A stretch of DNA of 6,497 nucleotides from Flavobacteriales bacterium (GTDB lineage: Bacteria; Bacteroidota; Bacteroidia; Flavobacteriales; Flavobacteriaceae), in the NCBI GenBank assembly GCA_027003085.1, contig JALWYR010000091.1, forward strand, positions 1 to 6,497. Direction: 5' to 3'. Shown here in pieces: positions 1 through 5,528 of this stretch (within the stretch, counting starts at the first letter, position 1; every line of letters begins with the position of its first letter). Both the position numbers and the translations under genes were made by a program. Below the pieces are notes generated by a model. It saw only the letters and a list, made by a program, of their open reading frames with translations. It was not told the origin of the DNA and did no database searches.

Positions 1-140
1 ATTTCATGCTTGAAGCGATGCCTACCCTTCGGCTCATACCGCTCCCATCCCTGGCGCGATAATAAGGTGTGCGCGATAAATCGCCCGTCCATAATGGAAC
101 ATCCGGCCTTGGTTGAAACATCCGGGTTTATGCTTATTCA
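1..140. other. Left-edge non-coding stretch with short repeats
   Basis: No convincing gene. There are short repeats: GCGCGATAA at 54-62 and 71-79, a small palindrome GCGAT-AA-ATCGC (73-84), and AACATCCGG at 98-106 and 117-125. A minus-strand frame is open from an ATG at 92 to the edge (MDGRFIAHTLLSRQGWERYE and on), preceded by stops around 141-136. It is too short to judge, and the repeat-rich setting makes a dispersed repeat more likely than a gene. Confidence 0.3.
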
Positions 141-330
141 CTACTGTAAACATTGAAGCAGCGTGTCATTTCGATGGAGCGCCCGAAGGGCGCGACTGAG
201 AAATCTCGACACGGATGCTTCATCCAAGGCGGAGTATTACGTTCCTATTGTCCGGCCCGTGAAGAGATTCCTCGTCGCCGCTGCGCGGCTCCGTCGGAAT
301 GACACCGCTCTGCTACTGTAAACATTGAAG
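141..330. mobile_element. REPIN/MITE-like element between 18-bp direct repeats
   Basis: CTACTGTAAACATTGAAG occurs exactly at 141-158 and 313-330. Between them, the outer arms GTGTCATTTCGATGGAG (163-179) and its degenerate inverse CTCCGTCGGAATGACAC (289-305) face each other, extending inward to GAGAAATCTC (198-207) and GAGATTC (264-270). Each arm has its own small hairpin: GCGCCC-GAA-GGGCGC (179-193) and GCCGC-TGC-GCGGC (277-289). Two REP-type hairpins in inverted orientation are the layout of REPIN or MITE elements moved by a transposase encoded elsewhere. No protein is encoded. The direct repeats could be a target duplication, though 18 bp is long for that, or the product of recombination. 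Confidence 0.7.
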
Positions 331-390
331 GAGAGGATTCACACCCAAGGGATTGATGAGGAGTCTAAATACAAATGTTACATTATTTTT

Positions 391-418
391 CTGGATTCCC
401 GCTTTCGCGGGAATGACA
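391..418. repeat. REP-like palindrome (CTGGATTCCCGC type)
   Basis: ATTCCCGC (395-402), loop TTTC, GCGGGAAT (407-414), inside CTGGATTCCC...GGGAATGACA. This exact type of short palindrome is scattered through many bacterial genomes and is known for yielding spurious peptides such as VIPAKAGIQ when translated. One copy only is present here, about 12 bp before the GC-rich array. The 60 bp between the REPIN-like element and this palindrome hold nothing I recognise. Confidence 0.8.
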
Positions 419-429
419 AAAAGCATGCC

Positions 430-958
430 CGAGGAGACCGCCGCCGAGCGAGGCAAAGTCCGAGCGAGGCGACAGGGCTCCGAGGGTCGCGAGGGAAAAC
501 AAGCGCGGCCCGGGCGTTGGCCATCGGAAGCGCCGGTTTCCCGAGCCGGCGGCGAAGACCGGCGGCGCCGGAGCGTAGCGAAGGCGCCAAAGGGCTTCGT
601 AGCCCGCGAAGGGAGACGCCAGAGGTGGCTCCCGGAGCCGCCGAGGAAACCGGAAGGTTCCGAGGCCCGCGAAGCAAGACCAACGGCAAAGCGAAGCGGC
701 GCCGGAAGGGCTTGCGAAGCCGCGAAGTGAAACGCCGTTAGGCGGTTCACGGAGCGCCGGAGCGAGACCGCCAGGGCTCGCGGAGGGCGGAACAAGACAA
801 GGCGCGGCTCGGGCGTTGGCCGCAGGAAGCCGCAGGCTTGTGGAGCCGTGAAGCAAGACCCGCAGGGGCTTGCGAAACTGCGCAGGGAAACAAGGCGGGG
901 CCTGTGTCGTTGACCACCGGAAGCCGCAGGTTCCCGGAGCCGCGGAGCAAGACAAGGG
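430..958. repeat. GC-rich array of degenerate hairpin-forming units
   Basis: About 530 bp of strikingly GC-rich sequence, unlike the rest of the window, made of roughly ten diverged copies of a unit of about 30 bp. Each has a small inverted repeat of the type GGCTTnCGnAGCC followed by a purine-rich GCGAAGCAAGACC-like block. Clear hairpins are at 592-605, 627-639, 709-721, 835-847 and 929-941. Purine blocks begin near 490, 551, 606, 643, 669, 722, 761, 787, 848, 881 and 942. The fifth stem pair changes T-A (709-721) to C-G (627-639), keeping pairing. A longer copy, GCGCGGCCCGGGCGTTGGCC at 503-522, recurs at 802-821 with one difference. Open frames of 100-190 codons cross it in several frames on both strands, as expected of GC-rich sequence poor in stop codons, and none resembles a protein I know. 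Function unknown. Confidence 0.6.
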
Positions 959-959
959 G

Positions 960-992
960 CGCCGGCCCCGCGCCGAAGGCGCGGGGCCGGCG
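960..992. repeat. 15-bp perfect GC palindrome with 3-nt loop
   Basis: Positions 960-974 and 978-992 are exact inverted complements (CGCCGGCCCCGCGCC on the left arm) around GAA. It closes the GC-rich array on its right side. No T-run follows on either strand: an A-run follows on plus, and on minus the T-run lies before the stem. A standard terminator is therefore unlikely. Confidence 0.7.
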
Positions 993-1076
993 GCGCAAAA
1001 AGCAGGTGGAAATTTCCGGTTGAATCGCTTTTACCTCCGGATTTCGGCTAAACAATTTGCCGCTAAATTTTGCGCC

Positions 1077-1108
1077 GCCGGCAGCGGAATTTTCATTCCG
1101 CCGCCGGC
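1077..1108 (-). other. 3'-UTR hairpin after the PP-loop ATPase gene
   Basis: Read on the minus strand, GCCGGCGGCGGAAT and ATTCCGCTGCCGGC pair over 14 bp around a GAAA (GNRA-type) tetraloop. The single imperfect pair is G-U in minus-strand RNA but would be A-C in plus-strand RNA, so the structure suits transcription from the minus strand. It begins 48 nt after the ATPase stop codon. It is followed by GGCGCAAAATTT rather than a T-run, so it is not a classical intrinsic terminator. It may protect or process the 3' end. I see nothing further in 993-1076 or 1109-1156. Confidence 0.55.
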
Positions 1109-1156
1109 GCCCCGAAGACTTGCGAAGCTCCGGAAAAACTACATCAAAAATTACGG

Positions 1157-1900
1157 CTAGCCGAAAGGCAAAATATCGCAATACCAAAAACCCGTGTCCC
1201 ATCCTTTGGGATTATCCTTTCCGGAGCTGCCGAACCGCTTGGTATCGTCCTTTTTACATGGTTTGTAGCTGCGAAAAACCGTTTCGCCGCGGGTAAAATG
1301 AATTGGACTTGCAAAAAAAGGCGCATCATAGACAAAGGTGTGAAATTCACCGTTTTCGCCGCAAGTGTCCACTCCGTCGGGCAGGTCGTTGATGAAGGAT
1401 TCGTCGTATTCGCGCCCCACAAACGAGCGGTCGAGTTTTTTTGCATTGACCGTTACCACTACGGCTTTGATTCCCGAACGGATAATTTCCAAACCCATTT
1501 GCCGCGTATGTTCGCCCCATACGGGAAAACAAGTGGAAAAGCCTGCCGAAGCCATTTGGCGGATGCGAAATTTTTTCAGGTCTTCGAGGAAAATATCACC
1601 GAAACAACCTTGGGTAAATCCTTCGGATTTAAGTCGTTGCAAATATTCGGCCATTGTTTGGTTGTAGGTTTCCATGTCCACATCGGCCGAGAGGGGAATT
1701 TCCAGTAGAGGAATACCTGCCCGCTGACTTTGTAGCCGTAGCAGTTCGATACGCAGCCCGTGCATGGAAACACGTCCGTAGTCGCGGTTTACGGTGGTGA
1801 GTAGCAAATCGGGTTTTTGGCCGGATTGTATCAGGCGCCATAAAGAAAAAGCGGCATCTTTGCCGCTGCTCCAACTGAGAAATTTTTTACCGGCGGACAT
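1157..1900 (-). CDS. DPH6-like PP-loop ATPase (diphthine--ammonia ligase family, ATP_bind_4)
   Basis: This 247-residue cytoplasmic protein belongs to the adenine-nucleotide alpha-hydrolase superfamily, whose members adenylate a substrate and release pyrophosphate. The N-terminal P-loop is FLSWSSGKDAA (7-17), a variant of SGGKDS. Further family blocks are GDIFLEDL (101-108), FPVWGEHT (125-132), the CGENGEFHTFVYDAPFF block (180-196) and the terminal GFWYCDILP (237-245). The length is normal for bacterial members. In eukaryotes and archaea the family amidates diphthine on elongation factor 2. Bacteria lack diphthamide, so the bacterial substrate is unknown and no gene symbol is given. The ATG at 1900 overlaps the end of the small PID gene by 14 nt, and no promoter is visible inside that gene. 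It is the last gene before the repeat island. Confidence 0.93.
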   Translation of the reverse strand: MSAGKKFLSWSSGKDAAFSLWRLIQSGQKPDLLLTTVNRDYGRVSMHGLRIELLRLQSQRAGIPLLEIPLSADVDMETYNQTMAEYLQRLKSEGFTQGCFGDIFLEDLKKFRIRQMASAGFSTCFPVWGEHTRQMGLEIIRSGIKAVVVTVNAKKLDRSFVGREYDESFINDLPDGVDTCGENGEFHTFVYDAPFFASPIHFTRGETVFRSYKPCKKDDTKRFGSSGKDNPKGWDTGFWYCDILPFG

Positions 1901-2066
1901 ACCGCTTACGTGAACGATATAGCCATAACCCCAACATAAGCATCAACATGCTTAGCCAGAGTATCCAAATATCGGTGTCGATCGGCGACCCCGGCGGCGG
2001 AGGTGGCCCCTGCGCCCACGACAGGACGGCAAGTAGCATAGCTGGAATGGTAAGTAGTCTTTTCAT
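1887..2066 (-). CDS. 59-residue secreted/membrane-anchored protein with a PID-CTERM-like motif
   Basis: A short open frame read directly from the sequence. It starts with MKRLLTIPAMLLAVLSWAQG, a classic signal peptide with K2 and R3, a hydrophobic core, and likely cleavage after A18 leaving Q19. Next come PPPPPGSPID (21-30), a hydrophobic helix (about 33-50, rich in Trp, Leu and Met) and a basic tail RSRKRYVRR. Signal peptide, polyproline-PID, membrane helix and basic end is the layout of Bacteroidota PID-CTERM-type sorting tails, here with almost no mature domain. The ATG is 18 nt after the tRNA. The last 14 nt, including TAA, overlap the start of the PP-loop ATPase gene in another frame, which suggests translational coupling. 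Function is unknown. The coherent layout makes it much more likely real than chance. Confidence 0.8.
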   Translation of the reverse strand: MKRLLTIPAMLLAVLSWAQGPPPPPGSPIDTDIWILWLSMLMLMLGLWLYRSRKRYVRR

Positions 2067-2084
2067 TGTCGTTTCGTTGTTAGG

Positions 2085-2158
2085 TGGACCCAGCAGGGCT
2101 TGAACCTGCGACCCCCTGATTATGAGTCAGGTGCTCTAACCAACTGAGCTATGGGTCC
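2085..2158 (-). tRNA. tRNA with CAT anticodon (tRNA-Ile2 or elongator tRNA-Met)
   Basis: A complete 74-nt cloverleaf. The acceptor stem GGACCCA/TGGGTCC pairs at all seven positions, T8 and A9 are present, the D stem is GCTC/GAGC, the anticodon stem is CCTGA/TCAGG around loop CTCATAA, and the T arm is GCAGG-TTCAAGC-CCTGC, with discriminator A73. The anticodon CAT lies at 2124-2122. It is not the initiator: position 1 pairs normally with 72, and the anticodon stem lacks the three G-C pairs next to the loop. CAT is shared by elongator Met and by the isoleucine tRNA whose C34 is changed to lysidine by TilS. The C4-G69 and C5-G68 pairs match those of E. coli tRNA-Ile2 and differ from E. coli Met (T4, A5), so I lean slightly to Ile2. 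The 3' CCA is not encoded (ACCT follows). Confidence 0.95.
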
Positions 2159-2170
2159 CGATTCGACTTA

Positions 2171-2203
2171 CAAAGTTATGAATTATTTTATTAAAAGTCC
2201 AAA
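2171..2203 (-). promoter_or_regulatory. Bacteroidota-type promoter of the tRNA unit
   Basis: On the minus strand TTTG (2203-2200) is followed by 21 nt and then TAACTTTG (2178-2171). This matches the Bacteroidota consensus of a TTTG-like -33 element and TAnnTTTG at -7 with about 19-21 nt between. Transcription would begin around 2165, leaving a leader of about 7 nt before the tRNA at 2158, a normal arrangement for a tRNA gene. The -33 element is only about 25 nt past the stop codon of the preceding gene. It is the only match to this promoter I found in the 2067-2227 gaps and tRNA, so it may also serve the two genes downstream. Confidence 0.75.
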
Positions 2204-2209
2204 ATTCAT
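2178..2209. repeat. 7-bp inverted repeat spanning the promoter spacer
   Basis: ATGAATT (2178-2184) and AATTCAT (2203-2209) are exact inverted copies 18 nt apart. One arm abuts the -7 box and the other overlaps the -33 element. It could be an operator-like site or a weak AT-rich hairpin in read-through RNA from the nuo operon. In such AT-rich sequence it could also be chance. Confidence 0.35.
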
Positions 2210-2227
2210 TCAACAAAGGTGGATTTT

Positions 2228-2566
2228 TCATTCTTTGAATCCGAATCGTTTGTTCCAGTATTGCGGTTTGGTATCTTCGGTATTGCCAAACCAATATTCC
2301 TGAGTTACGATGCGGCCGTCGGGGGTTTTGAGCCGGCGTTCGTAAATCCAAATGGTGGGATTGAATATCAAATCGGTAACGCCCACCGTATAGGTAACCG
2401 GGTCGTCTTCTTTTTTACGACGTTCTTCGGCCACCAAAACTTCAAAGCCGTTATGTTCCAATAATGCTTTGAGAAATTGCATACGCTCGGCCGTGGCGCC
2501 TTTTTCCACAATGGTGCCGCGTTTGTCGCCAATGTCGCCGAATTGATGTTTACCGGGGAGTTTCAT
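2228..2566 (-). CDS. Conserved-looking small soluble protein of unknown function, after nuoN
   Basis: I do not recognise a named family. The product has 112 residues, is charged, and shows no signal peptide or membrane segment, so it should be cytoplasmic. Its make-up suggests a compact alpha/beta fold: a glycine-rich N-terminus (KLPGKHQFGDIGDKRG), a helix around 26-38 (AERMQFLKALLEHNGFE), a lysine/glutamate-rich loop near 47-54, then beta-like segments (TYTVGVTDLIFNP, IWIYERRL, RIVTQEYWFG). It starts at an ATG 19 nt after the nuoN stop and runs the same way with no promoter between, so it probably belongs to the nuo transcript. Codon use and composition resemble its neighbours, which with the close spacing argues for a real gene. 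A link to complex I rests on position only. No terminator hairpin with a T-run is seen after its TGA. Confidence 0.85.
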   Translation of the reverse strand: MKLPGKHQFGDIGDKRGTIVEKGATAERMQFLKALLEHNGFEVLVAEERRKKEDDPVTYTVGVTDLIFNPTIWIYERRLKTPDGRIVTQEYWFGNTEDTKPQYWNKRFGFKE

Positions 2567-2585
2567 ATGCCTTTGCTTTTTTGGA

Positions 2586-4016
2586 TTATTGGAAAATTTG
2601 GCTTAGCTGTGCAATGTATTCATACAACGGCGAATAGAGTCCGATGAGAATAAGCCCTGCGGCCAAAACCACAAAACCCAGTTTGGAGTAAATGTCCGAT
2701 TTAAAATAAGGTATGGGATTTTCGCTTCGCCGTAAAAAGGCCGCACGTACCGGAAGCAAATAATAGTAGAGCGAAATGGTAACATTGACCACGGCAATGA
2801 ATACCAGCCAGTAGTAACCCTTATTTGCCGCCGTGGCATAGAGGAAAAATTTACCGAAAAAGCCCGCCACGGGCGGAATACCGGCCAAGGAGAACAATGC
2901 CAGCATCAAAAGCAAGCTCAACCGCGGATTGGTGCGATAAAGTCCGGTATAATCGTCGATATTTTCCTTGCCACTGTGCATGGCAATCACGTGCACCACA
3001 CCAAAGGCCGCCACATTGGAAAAAATATAAATCAACAGGAAATAAATCACCGTTTTAACGGCCATTTCGTTTCCGCCGATAACGCCCAACAGAATAAAAC
3101 CGGCCTGGGCCACCGACGAAAAGGCCAAAAAGCGCTTCATATTTTGCTGACGCAAGGCGAAAAAGTTACCCGTAAACATGGTCAATACGGCCAAGATCCA
3201 AAGCATCAATGTCCATGTGCCTTCGTAACGGCGCAGCGGAACAAACAACAAAGTCATCAGGATAAACACGGCCGCACCTTTGGAAATAACCGACAGGTAG
3301 TTGGACACCACCGTGGGTGCACCTTCGTAAACATCGGCCGTCCAAAAGTGGAAGGGAACCAACGAAATTTTGAAGGCCACGCCCGATACCATCATCATAA
3401 AACCAACCAATTCCAATAACGGCATTTGTTGCACATGCAAAATTTCATCGAAATAAATACTTCCGCTGGTGGCATAAATCAACGAAATACCGAAAAGCAT
3501 AATGGCTGACGACATGGCGGCAAGCAATACATATTTCACCGCCGCTTCGGCCGAACGTTTGCGGTAAAACTCAAAAGCCGCCAGTGCCGCTACGGGCAGG
3601 GCCGAAAGTTCCAATCCCAAATAGAACATCAGGAAATCACCCGACGAAATCAGAAAATCCAAACCCAACAGCGACGACCACAGCAACACATAAAATTCCG
3701 AAGCAAATCCTTGCGGAATGAGTTCCCTGCGCACCCACTCCACCGCTTGCAACATGATGAGCATCACGCCCACATTCATCACGGCTTTAAAAAAGCCGAT
3801 CAAGGGCTTGCTCACAAAGCTTCCGCCGAACAATGTTCCTTCGGGCAAGGGGACAAAACTCCATAGCATAAACAGGAAGAACAAAACATTGGCCGTATGA
3901 ACCACATAATTTTTTTTGGATTTGGGCGTAAACAAATCCACCAGAATCAGGGCCAAAATAGCCAAAACCAGCAGAATTTCGTTACGCATCAGGGCAAACA
4001 GATTTTCCCAATTCAT
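2586..4016 (-). CDS. nuoN: NADH-quinone oxidoreductase subunit N
   Basis: NuoN is the antiporter-like subunit nearest the peripheral arm of complex I and forms a proton channel in the inner membrane. At 476 residues it is close to E. coli NuoN (about 485). It is a polytopic membrane protein with the usual marks: FYLGLELSALPVAAL (E136, TM5 glutamate), GVAFKISLVPFHFWTADVYEGAP (K216, TM7 lysine), VISKGAAV (K246, TM8), NMKRFLAFSSVAQAG (292-306) and SLAGIPPVAGFFGKF (K389, TM12 lysine). All expected charged membrane residues are therefore present, unlike its neighbour NuoM. The ATG start gives the normal short N-terminus (MNWENLFALMRNEI) and sits 12 nt after the nuoM stop. The preceding gap carries the same GACCGAC seen before nuoM. 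It is the last recognisable nuo gene, and an unknown small gene follows 19 nt later. Confidence 0.98.
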   Translation of the reverse strand: MNWENLFALMRNEILLVLAILALILVDLFTPKSKKNYVVHTANVLFFLFMLWSFVPLPEGTLFGGSFVSKPLIGFFKAVMNVGVMLIMLQAVEWVRRELIPQGFASEFYVLLWSSLLGLDFLISSGDFLMFYLGLELSALPVAALAAFEFYRKRSAEAAVKYVLLAAMSSAIMLFGISLIYATSGSIYFDEILHVQQMPLLELVGFMMMVSGVAFKISLVPFHFWTADVYEGAPTVVSNYLSVISKGAAVFILMTLLFVPLRRYEGTWTLMLWILAVLTMFTGNFFALRQQNMKRFLAFSSVAQAGFILLGVIGGNEMAVKTVIYFLLIYIFSNVAAFGVVHVIAMHSGKENIDDYTGLYRTNPRLSLLLMLALFSLAGIPPVAGFFGKFFLYATAANKGYYWLVFIAVVNVTISLYYYLLPVRAAFLRRSENPIPYFKSDIYSKLGFVVLAAGLILIGLYSPLYEYIAQLSQIFQ

Positions 4017-4028
4017 AGTCGGTCGTTT

Positions 4029-5516
4029 TTACATAAAGGGTTTAAGGAAGTTTTCCACGCTGGGAATAATAAATTTGAGCCACCACCACGGCATGGTTCC
4101 GATGGCGGCAATAAAGAATATCAGGATATACACGGCGGTTTTTTCATACCAATAGGCCTTGGGCAATCCTTTGTGTTCTTCCTTGGGCGGGCCCATGAGC
4201 ATCATGCCCACCACGCGCAGGATATACACGGCCGTTACCACAATGGACGAAACGGCCAAAACGGTCATGATTTGTTTGTATAAACTATTGTTCAAAAATC
4301 CGCCCAGGAAAATATTCATCTCGGCCACAAAACCGCTGAATCCGGGCAAACCCAGGTTGGCCAATCCGGCAATCACGTAGGCCGTGGCAATGAAGGGAAT
4401 GATTTTGAGTAATCCGCGCATTTTTCGCACATCACGCGTGTGCGTGCGGCCGTAAATCATTCCGATGAGCGCAAAGAACAGGGCCGTGATAAATCCGTGC
4501 GACAGCGATTGCAGCATGGCGCCGTTCCATGCCACCTTGTTCAGCATCAACAGCCCGAACAATACCAATCCCAAGTGGCTCACCGACGAATAGGCGTTGA
4601 TGTATTTCAAATCGGTTTGTTGGATGGCGGCATAAGCGCCGTAAACCACACCTATAACGGCCAATACCAGGAAAAAGTTGGTCCAAAACACCGTGCCTTG
4701 CGGCATCAAATACATGGCCACGCGAAAAATACCATAACCGCCCAGTTTCATCAACACGCCGGCATGGAGCATGGAAACGGCCGTGGGTGCCGAAGAGTGA
4801 CCGTCAGGCGACCATGTGTGGAACGGAAACAAAGCGCCAATGGTGCCGAACCCGATAAAGGCCAGCGGGAAAAAGATTTTTTGCATCGCAGGCGACAGGT
4901 TGGCGTGCTTGGCAATTTCCAACACATTAAAGGTATAATGCCCGTCGGGCGACGAATGGAAATAAATACCCAAAATGGCCACCAACAACAAGGCCGAAGC
5001 GCCCATCAACATCAGCGTCAGTTTCATGGCGGCGTATTCGCGCGGCCCGCTTCCCCAAATACCGATGAGCAAATACATGGGAATCACGGCAATTTCGTAG
5101 AACACGAACATGGTAAACAGGTCGAGTGAAATAAAGAAACCGAAGACCCCGGTGGCCAAAGCAATGAGCGAAATGAAAAATTCCTTGGGCAAATCATCGA
5201 TTTTCCACGACACAAAAATGCCGGCCACCACGATAAGCGATGTGAGCATAATCATCAAAACCGAAATTCCGTCCACGCCAATGTAATAATGTATGTTCCA
5301 GTCGGGAAACCAAACTTTGTCTTTCACATACAGCATCAGGTCGGTGGCACCGGCGGCCCGGTCGTTCATGTATTTCCACACCAGGTGAAAGGCCATCAAC
5401 AGTTGCACCAACATACCGGCCAAAGCCGTAATACGTGCCTGGCGCAGGTTTTTGGTAAACACCAAGGCCAGCACCGTCAGCGTGGGAACAACGACAAATA
5501 AGGTTAAAATATCCAT
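4029..5516 (-). CDS. nuoM: NADH-quinone oxidoreductase subunit M
   Basis: NuoM is the middle antiporter-like proton-pumping subunit in the membrane arm of complex I. At 495 residues it is close to the E. coli length of about 509, and it is hydrophobic throughout with many membrane helices. Recognisable blocks are FYEIAVIPMYLLIGIWG (E141, the TM5 glutamate), FPFHTWSPDGHSSAPT (230-245), AGVLMKLGGYG (K257, TM8), QTDLKYINAYSSVSHLG (300-316) and PGFSGFVAEMNIFLGG (E399, equivalent to the TM12 glutamate of E. coli). The residue aligning with the essential TM7 lysine of E. coli (AFAVKMPM) is I226 in GFGTIGALFPFHTW, so that lysine is absent. This may be normal for its clade. The ATG start lies 12 nt after the nuoL stop, with no Shine-Dalgarno but with GACCGAC just upstream. 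nuoN follows after 12 nt, so the three genes are surely co-transcribed. Confidence 0.98.
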   Translation of the reverse strand: MDILTLFVVVPTLTVLALVFTKNLRQARITALAGMLVQLLMAFHLVWKYMNDRAAGATDLMLYVKDKVWFPDWNIHYYIGVDGISVLMIMLTSLIVVAGIFVSWKIDDLPKEFFISLIALATGVFGFFISLDLFTMFVFYEIAVIPMYLLIGIWGSGPREYAAMKLTLMLMGASALLLVAILGIYFHSSPDGHYTFNVLEIAKHANLSPAMQKIFFPLAFIGFGTIGALFPFHTWSPDGHSSAPTAVSMLHAGVLMKLGGYGIFRVAMYLMPQGTVFWTNFFLVLAVIGVVYGAYAAIQQTDLKYINAYSSVSHLGLVLFGLLMLNKVAWNGAMLQSLSHGFITALFFALIGMIYGRTHTRDVRKMRGLLKIIPFIATAYVIAGLANLGLPGFSGFVAEMNIFLGGFLNNSLYKQIMTVLAVSSIVVTAVYILRVVGMMLMGPPKEEHKGLPKAYWYEKTAVYILIFFIAAIGTMPWWWLKFIIPSVENFLKPFM

Positions 5517-5528
5517 TCGTCGGTCATT

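Noticed and set aside
1..92. Minus-strand frame from ATG at 92 running off the left edge
   Set aside because: About 30 codons, no recognised motif, and placed among short repeats. It could be a repeat or a gene start that only sequence beyond the edge would decide.
391..418. REP palindrome as an intrinsic terminator
   Set aside because: On the minus strand the T-run would have to follow at 390-384, but there the sequence is an A-run (AAAAATAATG). On plus, GACAAAAAG follows. Neither is a U-tract.
313..955. Several open frames of 100-190 codons on both strands across the GC-rich array
   Set aside because: They overlap each other in many frames, are low-complexity (Arg/Ala/Pro/Gly or Ser/Leu/Arg), and cross the REP palindrome and repeat units. 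They reflect few stop codons in GC-rich repeats.
430..958. CRISPR array
   Set aside because: Units are degenerate, spacing varies from about 26 to 61 bp, and there are no constant repeats with unique spacers or cas genes.
1070..1708. Plus-strand 212-codon frame
   Set aside because: It lies opposite the PP-loop ATPase, whose motifs identify the minus strand as coding.
2085..2158. Initiator tRNA-fMet
   Set aside because: G1 pairs with C72 and the anticodon stem lacks the three consecutive G-C pairs that mark initiators.
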